Of a DNA stretch of 64,000 bases, positions 28,458-37,657 are shown piece after piece; the stretch's first letter is position 1, and each line of letters begins with the position of its first letter. The notes under the pieces were generated by a model. The model was not told the origin of the DNA. It saw only the letters and a program-made list of their open reading frames with translations, and did no database searches. This DNA is from CAYFKJ01 sp964343605 (GTDB taxonomy: Bacteria; Pseudomonadota; Alphaproteobacteria; UBA2966), in contig CAYFKJ010000006.1 in NCBI GenBank assembly GCA_964343605.1, positions 186,001 through 250,000 of the forward strand, written 5' to 3'. The position numbers and the translations under genes were made by a program.

Positions 28458-29305
28458 GCGATTTATTCGATCGTATCGAAGCCGCCATCGGCGAAAGGCC
28501 CGGCGGCGAGCACGCCATGGGCGGCGGCTGCGTCGGCAACCTGAAGCGCCTTGATCTTTCCGACGGCCGGATGCTCGTGGCCAAATCCGGCGTGCCGGGG
28601 GACCGGCTCGACCTTGAGGGATACATGCTGATGTACCTCCGCGAGAAGTCGGCGCTGCCGGTGCCGGAAGTCTATCTCGCCGAGGACGATCTCCTGCTGA
28701 TGAGCTTTATCGACGGTGGGGACGCGCTTAGCCCGAGTGCCGAAGTTCACGCCGCGGACCTCATCGCCGCCCTTCACGACGTCGAAGCGGACCAATTCGG
28801 CTTCGAGCACGATACCCTGATCGGGGGGTTGCCCCAGCCCAATACGCAGTCCCCATCGTGGCTGGAATTCTTCCAAGACCGTCGGTTGCTCCATATGGCG
28901 GCGGAGGCTCGGATTGCCGGCCGCTTGCCGGGCGATCTGTACGCGCGCGTCGAAGAACTGGCGGGGAAGCTCGACGACTGGATCGGCGGGCAGGCGAGAC
29001 CCAGCCTCGTTCACGGCGATCTCTGGGGCGGCAATGTCATGGCAAAGGGAAGTCGTATCGCCGGCTTCATCGACCCGGCAATCTACTATGCCGACGCCGA
29101 AATCGAGCTGGCGTTCTCGACGCTGTTCAATACCTTCGGCGACAGTTTTTTCGGCCGCTACCGCGAGCATCGCAAAATCGAGCCGGGGTTCTTCGAGGAA
29201 CGCCGCGATCTTTACAATCTCTATCCCTTGTTGGTCCATGTCAGGCTGTTCGGTGGCGCTTACGTGGGTGCCGTCGAGCGCACTTTGGCGAGGTATGGCG
29301 CGTGA
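28454..29305 (+). CDS. Fructosamine kinase family protein
   Basis: A 283-residue FN3K-like kinase. The phosphotransferase core is visible as LVHGDLWGGNVMA (catalytic Asp and Asn) and FIDPAIYYADAEIELAF (DPA metal motif), with LRLSDGRMLVAKSG-like ATP-lobe elements early. Bacterial relatives phosphorylate ribulosamines or fructosamines on glycated proteins, which triggers deglycation. It is coupled by overlapping codons to the phosphatase before and the enolase-superfamily gene after it. Confidence 0.88.
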   Translation: MSDLFDRIEAAIGERPGGEHAMGGGCVGNLKRLDLSDGRMLVAKSGVPGDRLDLEGYMLMYLREKSALPVPEVYLAEDDLLLMSFIDGGDALSPSAEVHAADLIAALHDVEADQFGFEHDTLIGGLPQPNTQSPSWLEFFQDRRLLHMAAEARIAGRLPGDLYARVEELAGKLDDWIGGQARPSLVHGDLWGGNVMAKGSRIAGFIDPAIYYADAEIELAFSTLFNTFGDSFFGRYREHRKIEPGFFEERRDLYNLYPLLVHVRLFGGAYVGAVERTLARYGA

Positions 29306-30405
29306 AAATTCACAAACTTGAAACATTCGCCAACGAATTCGTCGGTTTCGTCCGCCTGACGACGGATTCCGGCGATCAGGGATGGGGTCAGGTTTCAACG
29401 TACAACGCCGATATCAGCGTCCAGGTGCTGCACCGCCAGGTCGCGCCGCACGCGCTCGGCTGGGACGCTGCCGACATCAACGGCATCGTCGACCTGATTC
29501 CGGAGCGCGAGCACAAGTTTCCCGGCTCCTACCTGCGCCGCGCCCTGGCTGGCCTCGACACCGCCCTTTGGGACCTCAAGGGAAAATTGGCCGGCAAGAG
29601 CGTTTGTCAACTGCTCGGCGGGGAACCCCGGCCGTTTCCGGTCTACGCTTCCAGCATGCGCCGCGACATCACGCCGGAGGACGAAGCCACGCGCCTGGCG
29701 AGCTTGCGGGACGAATTCGGCTACGATGCCTTCAAGTTCCGGGTCGGTAGGGAATGCGGACACGACGCCGACGAATGGCCGGGCCGCACCGAGACCATCG
29801 TGCCGGTCCTGCGAAAGGCGCTCGGCGACGAGGCGACGCTGCTGGTCGACGCCAACAGTTGCTATTCGCCCGCCAAGGCGATCGAGGTTGGCCGCATGCT
29901 CGAACAGAACGGCGTCGTCCACTTCGAGGAACCCTGCCCCTATTGGCGGCTCGACTGGACGCGCGAGGTGACCGAGGCGCTCGACCTCGACGTCACCGGC
30001 GGCGAACAGGACTGCGATATGCAGGTGTGGCGACAGATGATCGATGCCCGCGCCGTCAACGTCGTGCAGCCGGATATCTGCTACGTCGGCGGTCTCACGC
30101 GGGCGCTGAGGGTGGCGGAAATGGCGGCGGCGGCAGGACTTCCCTGCACACCCCACAGTGCAAATCTTTCGCTCGTCACCGTGTTTTCGCTGCACATGCT
30201 GGGTGCCATCGGAAATGCCGGACCCTATGTGGAGTTTTCCATCGAGGGCCTCGACTACTACCCCTGGCAGGACGGCCTGTTCGAACCGGCCCTGGTCACC
30301 CGCGATGGCCGCGTTGCCGTTCCAGACGGACCGGGTTGGGGAGTTGAGATCAATCCTGCGTGGCTGGCGGCAGCGGACTATCAGGTGAGCGAGTTGAGCG
30401 CGTAG
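29302..30405 (+). CDS. Mandelate racemase / muconate lactonizing enzyme family protein
   Basis: A 367-residue enolase-superfamily enzyme starting at a GTG within the kinase stop (GTGA). The capping domain is followed by a barrel with K-x-R in FKFRVG instead of the usual KxK. The three metal ligands appear in LVDANS, HFEEPCP and GGEQD. A late His lies in PHSAN. Substrate is probably an acid sugar or a similar carboxylate, not predictable from sequence. It overlaps the convergent thpR gene by 25 nt. Confidence 0.85.
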   Translation: MKIHKLETFANEFVGFVRLTTDSGDQGWGQVSTYNADISVQVLHRQVAPHALGWDAADINGIVDLIPEREHKFPGSYLRRALAGLDTALWDLKGKLAGKSVCQLLGGEPRPFPVYASSMRRDITPEDEATRLASLRDEFGYDAFKFRVGRECGHDADEWPGRTETIVPVLRKALGDEATLLVDANSCYSPAKAIEVGRMLEQNGVVHFEEPCPYWRLDWTREVTEALDLDVTGGEQDCDMQVWRQMIDARAVNVVQPDICYVGGLTRALRVAEMAAAAGLPCTPHSANLSLVTVFSLHMLGAIGNAGPYVEFSIEGLDYYPWQDGLFEPALVTRDGRVAVPDGPGWGVEINPAWLAAADYQVSELSA

Positions 30406-30926
30406 CTTTCTTCCGGTGTATGCAGTGCGCCCTCGGAAGAAAGAAAACTCGAAAAGAGCGTGAAGCGGTCCGCCCGGATGGGATCGGCCCTGAACGTGGA
30501 ATTCGACTCCAGCCAGTCGCGCACGCGGTCCGGCTTGGGGTGCCGCAGGCGGGCCAGCGTCACGTGGGGTGTGAACTTTCTGGTCTCCGGCTCCAGGCCG
30601 GCGTGCTCGACCGCGATCTCGACCTTTTTTTGTAGGTGATTCAGCGCCTCATTGGCCTCAATGCCCGCCCACAACACGCGCGCTTTCCGTCCTTCACCGA
30701 AGCAACCGGTGCCGTCGACGGTGAAATCGAACGGTTCCGCTTTGACGCGGGCGAGTTCCGTGCGCACGTCCGCCGCCACGTTTTCCGCCACGTCACCGAT
30801 GAAACGCAGGGTCAGATGAAGCTGTTCGGGCGGTAGCCAGCGGGCGCCGGGCACACCGCCCTTGAGGTGGGACAGGCGCTCCCTGACCTCGGCTGGGATT
30901 TCGAGGGCGACGAACAAGCGGATCAT
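30381..30926 (-). CDS. thpR: RNA 2',3'-cyclic 3'-phosphodiesterase ThpR (LigT)
   Basis: A 181-residue 2H phosphoesterase. Both HxTx motifs are intact: HLTLRFIG (residues 37-44) and HVTLARLRHP (near residue 126). The start MIRLFVALEIPAEVRERL is typical. The enzyme opens 2',3'-cyclic phosphate RNA ends. The 3' end overlaps the enolase-superfamily gene on the other strand. Confidence 0.92.
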   Translation of the reverse strand: MIRLFVALEIPAEVRERLSHLKGGVPGARWLPPEQLHLTLRFIGDVAENVAADVRTELARVKAEPFDFTVDGTGCFGEGRKARVLWAGIEANEALNHLQKKVEIAVEHAGLEPETRKFTPHVTLARLRHPKPDRVRDWLESNSTFRADPIRADRFTLFSSFLSSEGALHTPEESYALNSLT

Positions 30927-30935
30927 TGGAACGCT

Positions 30936-31625
30936 TTAGGGGCTGGCGAGGAAATGCCGAACGACGGGCGCCAGCCGTTCGGCGATGAGCGTATAACCCG
31001 CCGCCGTCGGATGGATGCCGTCCCCCTGGTTGAGGGAGGGTTCCGCCGCCACGCCGTCGAGCAGGAAAGGATAGAGTGCGATGCCGTGTTTCTCCGCCAG
31101 CTTCGCGTAGATGGCCTTGAAGGCATCGCCGTAATCGGGACCCAAATTGGGCGGCGCCAACATGCCCGCCAGGAGGATGCGGATATTGCGCTTTTTCAGC
31201 TCGGCGACAATGGCGTCGAGGTTGCCGTAGGCCGCTTCCGGGCTCAGTCCGCGCATGGCGTCATTGGCGCCCAGCGCGACGATGGCGTAGCCGGGCTTGG
31301 GCTCAGCGCCGTCAAGAGACCACGCCAGTCTGGCTCGGCCGCCGGCGGTGGTGTCACCCGAGACGCCTGCGTTGACGAAGCGGACATCCAATCCTTCGGC
31401 TTTCAAGCGCGCTTCCAGTTGGGCCGGCCAGGTCTCGTTCGGGCTGACGCCCAGGCCCGCGGTCAGGCTGTCGCCGAAGGCCACAATCACCTTTTCCGCT
31501 GCTGCAGGGGATCCGCCCCAGGCTGACATCGCCAACAAAACCAAGAAGATCAGTCCAAGGGATTTGGCTAACCCGGTTCGGGTCCCTATATGATGGAAAC
31601 GAGCGAATGCCAGGGAGTCATGCAT
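30936..31625 (-). CDS. tesA: SGNH-family arylesterase / acyl-CoA thioesterase TesA
   Basis: About 229 residues with a signal peptide (hydrophobic segment residues 22-40, cleavage near PAAAEK), so periplasmic. SGNH blocks: Ser in FGDSLTAGLG, Gly in NAGVSGDTTAGG, Asn in VALGANDAMRG, and Asp/His in GDGIHPTAAGY. It hydrolyses lysophospholipids, thioesters or aryl esters. Its ATG shares two bases with the ATG of the divergent ybbA; the tesA-ybbA-ybbP arrangement is conserved in many proteobacteria. No other start codon lies before the signal peptide. Confidence 0.9.
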   Translation of the reverse strand: MHDSLAFARFHHIGTRTGLAKSLGLIFLVLLAMSAWGGSPAAAEKVIVAFGDSLTAGLGVSPNETWPAQLEARLKAEGLDVRFVNAGVSGDTTAGGRARLAWSLDGAEPKPGYAIVALGANDAMRGLSPEAAYGNLDAIVAELKKRNIRILLAGMLAPPNLGPDYGDAFKAIYAKLAEKHGIALYPFLLDGVAAEPSLNQGDGIHPTAAGYTLIAERLAPVVRHFLASP

Positions 31626-32352
31626 GTTGAGTTCGAACCGGTCCGCCAGCGGTGGGACAAGTGGACCGCTGGTCCAACTGGCGGACGTCCATCTCACTTT
31701 GGATAGCGGCGCGGGCGCCGTCAATATCCTGCGCGGCGTCGACCTGATTATTTCGGCCAAGGAAACCCTGGGCGTGGTCGGGCCGTCGGGCTCCGGCAAA
31801 TCGACCATGCTGGCCGTAACGGCGGGTTTGGAGCGGCCGAGCTCGGGCAGCGTCGAGGTTGCCGGGCGCGAACTTACCTCCCTTGACGAGGATGCGCTGG
31901 CCCTGTTCCGCCGCCGCCACCTCGGCATCGTCTTTCAGTCCTTTCATCTTATTCCCACCATGACGGCTCTGGAGAACGTTGCCGTACCCCTCGAACTGGC
32001 GGGGGACGACGACGCCTTCGATCACGCGAACGAGGGGCTGAAGGCCGTCGGCCTGGCCGATCGTACCAGCCACTATCCGGCCCAGCTCTCGGGCGGCGAG
32101 CAGCAACGCGTCGCTCTGGCGCGCGCCTTCGCCGGCAGTCCCGACCTGATCCTGGCGGACGAGCCCACCGGAAACCTCGACAGCGCCACGGGTGCCTCGA
32201 TCATCGACCTGATGTTTGACATCCAGCGCCAGCGCGGCACCACCTTGATGCTGATCACCCACGACGACCATGTGGCGTCGCGCTGCGACCGCGTGGTGCG
32301 CATGGCCGACGGCCGGCTGGAAGGCGCCGAACTGGGCGTTGCCGCGAAATGA
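31624..32352 (+). CDS. ybbA: ABC transporter ATPase YbbA
   Basis: A 242-residue MacB/LolD-type ATPase. Walker A is GPSGSGKSTML, the signature is LSGGEQQRVALARAF, Walker B is LILADEPTGNLD, and the switch histidine is in LLITHDDH-type MLITHDDH. It partners with the large FtsX-type permease just downstream. The start is taken at the ATG that overlaps the tesA start on the opposite strand. Confidence 0.9.
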   Translation: MLSSNRSASGGTSGPLVQLADVHLTLDSGAGAVNILRGVDLIISAKETLGVVGPSGSGKSTMLAVTAGLERPSSGSVEVAGRELTSLDEDALALFRRRHLGIVFQSFHLIPTMTALENVAVPLELAGDDDAFDHANEGLKAVGLADRTSHYPAQLSGGEQQRVALARAFAGSPDLILADEPTGNLDSATGASIIDLMFDIQRQRGTTLMLITHDDHVASRCDRVVRMADGRLEGAELGVAAK

Positions 32353-32365
32353 CGGGGCGGAACGC

Positions 32366-34903
32366 ATGACCATGCCCATAAGCTTCCGCTTCGCGGCGCG
32401 CGACCTGCGGGGCGGCCTCAAGGGGTTTCGCATATTCCTTGCCTGCCTCACTTTGGGCGTTGCGGCCATTGCCGGGGTCGGGTCCCTCAGTTCGGCGATC
32501 CGCGCCGGTATCGAGAGCAACGCCCGTTCGCTCCTGGGCGCCGATGTGGAAATCCGCGTCGCCAGCAACCCGGCCAAACCGGAACAGGTCGCCTGGATGG
32601 AGGATCGTTCCCAGGCCGTCAGTCTGATCCGGCAATTGCGCGCCATGGCCCGGGCCGGCAGCACGGACGGCGAGCAAACCCTGGTCGAATTGAAGGCCGT
32701 CAATCACGCCGGCGGGGGTGCCTATCCGCTTTACGGCGAGATCGTTCTCGATCCGCCGCTGCCGCTGGCCGATGCGTTGGGTGAGCGAGACGGCGTCCAC
32801 GGCGCCGTCGCGGAAGCTACCCTTCTGGCCCGGATTGGGGTGCAGATCGGCGACGAACTCACCTTGGCCGGTAAGCGCCTGCAGCTTCGCGCCGTCATTC
32901 TCAACGAGCCCGACCGCATCTCCGGCACTTTCGCCCTGGGGCCGCGCCTGATGATTTCCAATGCCGGCCTTGAGGCAACGGGACTGGTGCAGCGCGGCAG
33001 CCTGGTGCGGCACAAATACCGTGTTCGCCTGGCGCCCGAATCGGACATAAAGGCCTGGTCGAAGGATCTGTCTGTGGCGTTTCCCGAGGCCGCCTGGCGG
33101 GTGTTCGATGTCGACAAGGCCCAGCCCTCGGTCAAACGCTTCATTGACCGTTTAGGCCTGTTCCTCACCCTGGTGGGGTTGACGGCGCTGGTGATCGGCG
33201 GCGTCGGCGTCGGCAACGCCGTGCAGGCTTACCTCGGCGGCAAGACCGAAACCATTGCGACGCTGAAATGCCTCGGCGCCGACGGCGGACTGATCTTCCG
33301 CACTTATCTGATCGAAATCGGCGGTCTGGCGGCGCTCGGCATCGTCATCGGCCTGGCCCTTGGCGCCGCCCTGCCCATGGCGGCATTGAGCGTGCTGGAA
33401 GGCGAATTGCCGCTCACCGCCAACCTCGATATCTATCCCGAGCCGTTGCTGCGGGCGACGGCCTTCGGCGCCCTCACGGCCCTGGCCTTCGCCCTCTGGC
33501 CGCTGGCGCGCGCGCGGCAGGTGCCGGCGGCCGGGCTTTTCCGAGACATGATCGACAAAGCGGGGCAACTGCCGCCGTTGCGTGACTTGTTGGTGATCGC
33601 CATCGCGACCGTTGGCTTGATCGTGCTGGCCCTCACCAGTGGCGAAAACGTCATGATCGCCCGTTGGTTCGTCGTCTCCGCCGCCGGCGCCATGTTCACT
33701 TTCTGGCTCTTGGGCCGGATCATCATCTGGATCCTGCGGGCGCTGCCGCGGGCCCGCCGTCCGGGCCTGCGCCTCGCCATGGCCAACCTGACGCGGCCCG
33801 GCGCGCCGACCGCCGGCATCGTAATTTCGCTGGGTGCCGGACTTACCGTGCTAGTGACCATCGCGTTGATCGAGGGCAACCTTGACCGTCAGGTCCAGAC
33901 CCGCATTCCGGAACGCGCACCCTCGTTCTTTTTCATCGACATCCAGTCCGATCAGACGGAGGCCTTCGACCGCGCGGTCGCCAGTGTTCAGGGCAGTGAA
34001 CTGATGCAGCGGTTGCCGACGCTGAGGGGGCGGGTCGCGACCATCAACGGCGAAAAGGTCGACGGCATTCCCGTTGAGCAGGAGGGCGCCTGGTTCGCCC
34101 ATAATGAAATCGGCTTCACCTATCTCGGCGAAATGCCAAAGGATACCGTTTTGTCGGCGGGCGAGTGGTGGCCGGCGGACTATGCGGGAGAGCCGGCCAT
34201 ATCGCTGGGCCAGCACATCGCTGAACATTTCAATCTCAAAGTCGGAGATACCATCACCTTCAATATTCTCGGCCGCCGCATCAAGACACGCATCGCCAAC
34301 CTCAGGTTCATCGACTGGACGCAGATGCGGCTGAATTTTGCCGTCATCTTCGCACCCGGCGCCTTGGAGGGAGCGCCCCAGGTCCATGTCGCCGCGGCCG
34401 GCGCGCCGCCCGAGCAGGAATCGGCCCTCCGCGATGCAGTAACAAAAGCGCTTCCCAATGTCTCCGCCGTGCGCGTCGGCGACGTTCTGGCCACCGTCAC
34501 CGGCATGTTCGAGCGCATCGCCACGGCCATCCGCGCCTCGGCCGGGGTTACCCTGATTGCCGGCGTTTTGGTGCTGGCGGGCGCCCTGGCCGCCGGTTAC
34601 AGCCGCCGGGTCTACGATGCCGTGGTGCTCAAAGTGCTGGGTGCGACCCGCAATGACATCGCGCGGGCCTATCTGATCGAATACGCTCTTCTGGGCATCG
34701 CCACCGCCATGCTCGCGGCGCTGGTGGGAACGGTCGCTTCGTGGGCCGTGATGACGGGGTTCATGGCTGGGGAGTGGATCTTCCTGCCCATCGCCATGGT
34801 GCTGACGGCCGGCGGCGGTATCGTTGTTACGGTTCTGCTCGGCTTCATCGGCACCTGGCGGGCGTTGGGCCAAAAGGCCGCAACCGTGCTGAGGCAGGTG
34901 TAA
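32366..34903 (+). CDS. ybbP: FtsX-family ABC permease YbbP
   Basis: About 845 residues with around ten membrane segments: one N-terminal helix (residues 18-38), three around 245-400, further pairs in the centre, and a C-terminal block of three or four. Two FtsX domains are visible, the first around GVGVGNAVQAYLGGKTETIATLKCLGA and the second around YDAVVLKVLGATRNDIARAYLIEY. Large soluble periplasmic regions lie between. The protein probably works as a mechanotransmission or lipid/thioester-related export system with YbbA. ATG is 13 nt after the ybbA stop. Confidence 0.88.
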   Translation: MTMPISFRFAARDLRGGLKGFRIFLACLTLGVAAIAGVGSLSSAIRAGIESNARSLLGADVEIRVASNPAKPEQVAWMEDRSQAVSLIRQLRAMARAGSTDGEQTLVELKAVNHAGGGAYPLYGEIVLDPPLPLADALGERDGVHGAVAEATLLARIGVQIGDELTLAGKRLQLRAVILNEPDRISGTFALGPRLMISNAGLEATGLVQRGSLVRHKYRVRLAPESDIKAWSKDLSVAFPEAAWRVFDVDKAQPSVKRFIDRLGLFLTLVGLTALVIGGVGVGNAVQAYLGGKTETIATLKCLGADGGLIFRTYLIEIGGLAALGIVIGLALGAALPMAALSVLEGELPLTANLDIYPEPLLRATAFGALTALAFALWPLARARQVPAAGLFRDMIDKAGQLPPLRDLLVIAIATVGLIVLALTSGENVMIARWFVVSAAGAMFTFWLLGRIIIWILRALPRARRPGLRLAMANLTRPGAPTAGIVISLGAGLTVLVTIALIEGNLDRQVQTRIPERAPSFFFIDIQSDQTEAFDRAVASVQGSELMQRLPTLRGRVATINGEKVDGIPVEQEGAWFAHNEIGFTYLGEMPKDTVLSAGEWWPADYAGEPAISLGQHIAEHFNLKVGDTITFNILGRRIKTRIANLRFIDWTQMRLNFAVIFAPGALEGAPQVHVAAAGAPPEQESALRDAVTKALPNVSAVRVGDVLATVTGMFERIATAIRASAGVTLIAGVLVLAGALAAGYSRRVYDAVVLKVLGATRNDIARAYLIEYALLGIATAMLAALVGTVASWAVMTGFMAGEWIFLPIAMVLTAGGGIVVTVLLGFIGTWRALGQKAATVLRQV

Positions 34904-34954
34904 GCCGGTTCTCAATTGCGCTAACCTGATGCCGTTGTTTCAAGCGGTGGGTTG

Positions 34955-35320
34955 ATGAACGCGGACTTTGCATCGAACGATTGGGCGGGAGCCGGCAAAC
35001 GGCGGCTGCTGATTTGGGGAATTCCGGCCCTCGGACTGTTGGCGACTGGCTACCTGAACCTCGAACTTCACGCTTGGCCGCTTCTCCTGCTGTGGATGGG
35101 GGTGGCCTGCGTGCTCAATGCCCGGCGTTGCGGACGCCTGCATTGCTACTTTACCGGCCCTTTTTTTATCGCCATGTCCGCTATGTCATTGTTACACGGT
35201 CTTAAACTGATTCCGCTGGGACCGGACGGCTGGACCTGGCTCGGTTGGACGATCATTGTCGGCTGGCTGTTGCTGCATTACGGCATCGAGGCCGTATTCG
35301 GCAAATACCGCCAAATCTAG
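34955..35320 (+). CDS. Conserved small membrane protein of unknown function
   Basis: A 121-residue protein with three to four hydrophobic segments (about residues 18-35, 38-53, 64-82 and 92-110). A cysteine/histidine block, NARRCGRLHCYFTGPFF, lies between the second and third segments and could bind a metal. I do not recognise a named family. An adjoining TTG is possible, but ATG at 34955 is more likely. It has its own 51-nt upstream gap. Confidence 0.72.
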   Translation: MNADFASNDWAGAGKRRLLIWGIPALGLLATGYLNLELHAWPLLLLWMGVACVLNARRCGRLHCYFTGPFFIAMSAMSLLHGLKLIPLGPDGWTWLGWTIIVGWLLLHYGIEAVFGKYRQI

Positions 35321-35404
35321 GCAACTTCTTGAAGTCCTTGATTTCGGCGTCGAAAATCAACATATTCCAGGGGAATTGAGCTTTTTCCATCAAGGGAGAT
35401 ACTG

Positions 35405-36130
35405 ATGGCTATCGAACCTAAGGTTCATCTCGGTACGACCGGTACCCGGGCTGGCGTCGCCGGCCGTGAGATCGATCAGGGTCTACGCGCTTACATGCTG
35501 CGGGTTTACAACTACATGGGCTCCGCGTTGGCGCTTTCCGGTATTGTCGCCTTCGCGATCGCCAGCAGTGAGGCGGCCCAGCAGGTTGTTTTCGGCACGG
35601 GCCTGATGTGGGTCTTTATTCTGGCCCCCTTCGCCTTCATCCTGGTGATGAACTTCGGCCTCAATAAGATGAAGGCCAGCACGCTGCAGATGGTTTTCTG
35701 GGCGTTCGCCGCCACCATGGGTGTCTCGCTCGCAACCGTTCTGCTGGCCTACACCGGCGCCAGCGTCGCCCGCGTGTTCTTCATCACCGCCGGCACCTTC
35801 GGCGCCATGAGCCTATACGGCTACACCACCAAGCGCGATCTGACCGGCATCGGCAACTTCATGATCATGGGTCTGTTCGGCATCATTATCGCCATGATCG
35901 TCAACATCTTCCTGGAGTCTTCGGCGCTGCATTTCGCCATCTCGGTCATCGGCGTGATCGTCTTCATCGGCCTCACCGCCTATGACACGCAGAAAATCCG
36001 CCAGATGTACTACGAAGCCGACGGCCACGAAGTTACACAGAAGAAGGCCATCATGGGGGCGGTAACGCTGTACCTCGATTTCATCAACCTGTTCTTCATG
36101 TTGATGCACCTTCTCGGCCAGCGCGAATAA
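35405..36130 (+). CDS. BAX inhibitor-1 / YccA family membrane protein
   Basis: A 241-residue protein with seven membrane helices of the UPF0005 type. Family phrases are RAYMLRVYNYMGSALALSG, SVARVFFITAGTFGAMSLYGYTTKRDL-like ITAGTFGAMSLYGYTTKRD, and the C-terminal FIGLTAYDTQKIRQMYYEA with ALYLDFINLF-type TLYLDFINLFFMLMHLLG. Members form pH-sensitive calcium-leak channels or inhibit FtsH. A strong intrinsic terminator follows. Confidence 0.9.
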   Translation: MAIEPKVHLGTTGTRAGVAGREIDQGLRAYMLRVYNYMGSALALSGIVAFAIASSEAAQQVVFGTGLMWVFILAPFAFILVMNFGLNKMKASTLQMVFWAFAATMGVSLATVLLAYTGASVARVFFITAGTFGAMSLYGYTTKRDLTGIGNFMIMGLFGIIIAMIVNIFLESSALHFAISVIGVIVFIGLTAYDTQKIRQMYYEADGHEVTQKKAIMGAVTLYLDFINLFFMLMHLLGQRE

Positions 36131-36151
36131 TCCGCGGCGCAAACGAAAAGA

Positions 36152-36181
36152 AAAGGCCCGGCAGTTGCCGGGCCTTTTTTT
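36152..36181 (+). terminator. Intrinsic terminator of the BAX-inhibitor gene
   Basis: Perfect 11-bp stem (AAAGGCCCGGC / GCCGGGCCTTT) with a 4-nt loop, followed by a long T run. The reverse strand also has an A/T-rich tail, so it may serve the convergent permease gene too. Confidence 0.92.
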
Positions 36182-36195
36182 GTGGCGAGCAGCGC

Positions 36196-37242
36196 CTAGA
36201 ACAACGCGAGCTGGAACGCGAGACCGCTGGCGGCGGCGCCGATCATGCCGAGCACGATATAGAAGCCGAACACCGGCAGGCGCACCAGGGCGAAGACGGC
36301 CATGGCGGCGGGGATGCTGGTGACGCTGCCGGCCACCAGGAAGGACATTGCAGCGCCCGGCATCATGCCCATGCCCAAGAGCGCGTCGATGGTGGGCACC
36401 GCGGCATAGCCGTTGAGGTAGGCCGGAATGCCGACGATGACGCCGAGCGGGATCGACCACCAGTTGCCGCCGCCCAGCCAGGAGCCCACGAAGTCGGCGG
36501 GGATGTAGGCCACCATCAGGCTCTCCAGGACGAACGCCAGGGTCATCCAGCGCACCAGGAACCAGCCGGTCTCAAAGCTGGTCGCCCGGAACTTGGCGCG
36601 CCGTTCGTCGTTCTGCCAAAAGCGCCAGACGATCTCCGGATCCTTGCGCTCGGCGGGCGGCGTGGAATTGGCGCTGCAGCCGGTCTTGGCCATTGGGCGC
36701 AGCGGGTTGGAGAAAGCCGCGGACGTGGCGAAGACGTGCATGGCGAAGCCCGCGCCCAGCCCCATGACGACGGCGGCGATGGTTTTGGCGACGGCGAAGT
36801 CCGCACCGAGTACGGCCGAGGTGATGAAGAACATGCTGGGATCCATGATCGGCGAGGCGATCCAGAACGCCATGACGGGCGCCAAGGGCACGCCGGCGGC
36901 CAAGAGGCCGGCGATCAGGGGCACGACGCCGCAGGAACAGAAAGGCGACAGCGCGCCGAACAGGGCGGCGGCCACGATCGTCTTGACCGGATTGCCGGTG
37001 AAGACCAACGCCACCTGCTTGTCGAGGCCCGTTGCGGTGGCCCAGCCGGCCAAGCCGACGGCGACGATCAGGAACGGCAGGATGGCGCCCAGATTGGCAC
37101 CGGTGAAGACGGCGCTGTCCCAGGCCTGAGCCGGCAGCAGTGCGATCAGCAACGCAAAAATCGCGACGATGGCGAGAATGACTTTATCCGCCTTCTTCAG
37201 CCACTGGCCGGGGGACGTTTGGGTAACAGTAGTATCGGTCAT
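36196..37242 (-). CDS. ArsP/DUF318-type permease
   Basis: A 348-residue protein with about eight to ten membrane segments. The motif SPFCSCGVVPLIAGL is the hallmark of COG0701 permeases, some of which (ArsP) export trivalent organoarsenicals. A second internal repeat has GIPAYLNGYAAVPTI. A soluble loop (residues 165-215) separates the halves and contains GCS and a charged stretch. It follows an ArsR-type regulator by 29 nt, so metal- or metalloid-induced expression is likely; arsenic is one option among several. Confidence 0.85.
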   Translation of the reverse strand: MTDTTVTQTSPGQWLKKADKVILAIVAIFALLIALLPAQAWDSAVFTGANLGAILPFLIVAVGLAGWATATGLDKQVALVFTGNPVKTIVAAALFGALSPFCSCGVVPLIAGLLAAGVPLAPVMAFWIASPIMDPSMFFITSAVLGADFAVAKTIAAVVMGLGAGFAMHVFATSAAFSNPLRPMAKTGCSANSTPPAERKDPEIVWRFWQNDERRAKFRATSFETGWFLVRWMTLAFVLESLMVAYIPADFVGSWLGGGNWWSIPLGVIVGIPAYLNGYAAVPTIDALLGMGMMPGAAMSFLVAGSVTSIPAAMAVFALVRLPVFGFYIVLGMIGAAASGLAFQLALF

Positions 37243-37271
37243 AATCCTACTTTCCTAACTCACGCAACTAT

Positions 37272-37631
37272 TCAAATGGCTTCGCTGTCGGGTGTTTTGA
37301 GACCGACGCCGCTGCAGCATTCGGCGAACAGGGTTTCCGCCAGGCCGCGCAGCCGGGCAAAGTCGGGGCGGCAGCGCAACGTGCGGCCTTCACGCTCCTG
37401 CTTGACCAAACCGGCGCCCACCAAATGCAGAATGTGGTGCGACAGGGTGGAGGCGGGGATGCCGAGATGGCGCTGCACCTCGCCGACGGCAAGGCCTTCG
37501 TCACCGGCCCGTACTAGCAGACGGACGATTTCCAGGCGCTTCGGATTGCCCAGCGCCTCCATGCAGGCCGCCGCTTCGTCGATCTCCAGTTTCAGGCTGG
37601 CGCCGGTAAGGGCTTGGGCCGCTGTGCTCAT
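37272..37631 (-). CDS. ArsR-family metal-sensing repressor
   Basis: A 119-residue winged-helix repressor. The DNA-binding helix reads IPASTLSHHILHLVGAGLV (residues 56-74), preceded by ALGNPKRLEIVRLLV. Candidate metal ligands are Cys24 near the N-terminus and the CC pair in AECCSGVG near the C-terminus. It is the first gene of the leftward regulator-permease operon. A 22-bp inverted repeat lies 26 nt upstream of its start, consistent with autoregulation. Confidence 0.92.
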   Translation of the reverse strand: MSTAAQALTGASLKLEIDEAAACMEALGNPKRLEIVRLLVRAGDEGLAVGEVQRHLGIPASTLSHHILHLVGAGLVKQEREGRTLRCRPDFARLRGLAETLFAECCSGVGLKTPDSEAI

Positions 37632-37657
37632 CTTCGGGGTCTCCAGGGATGATTCGT

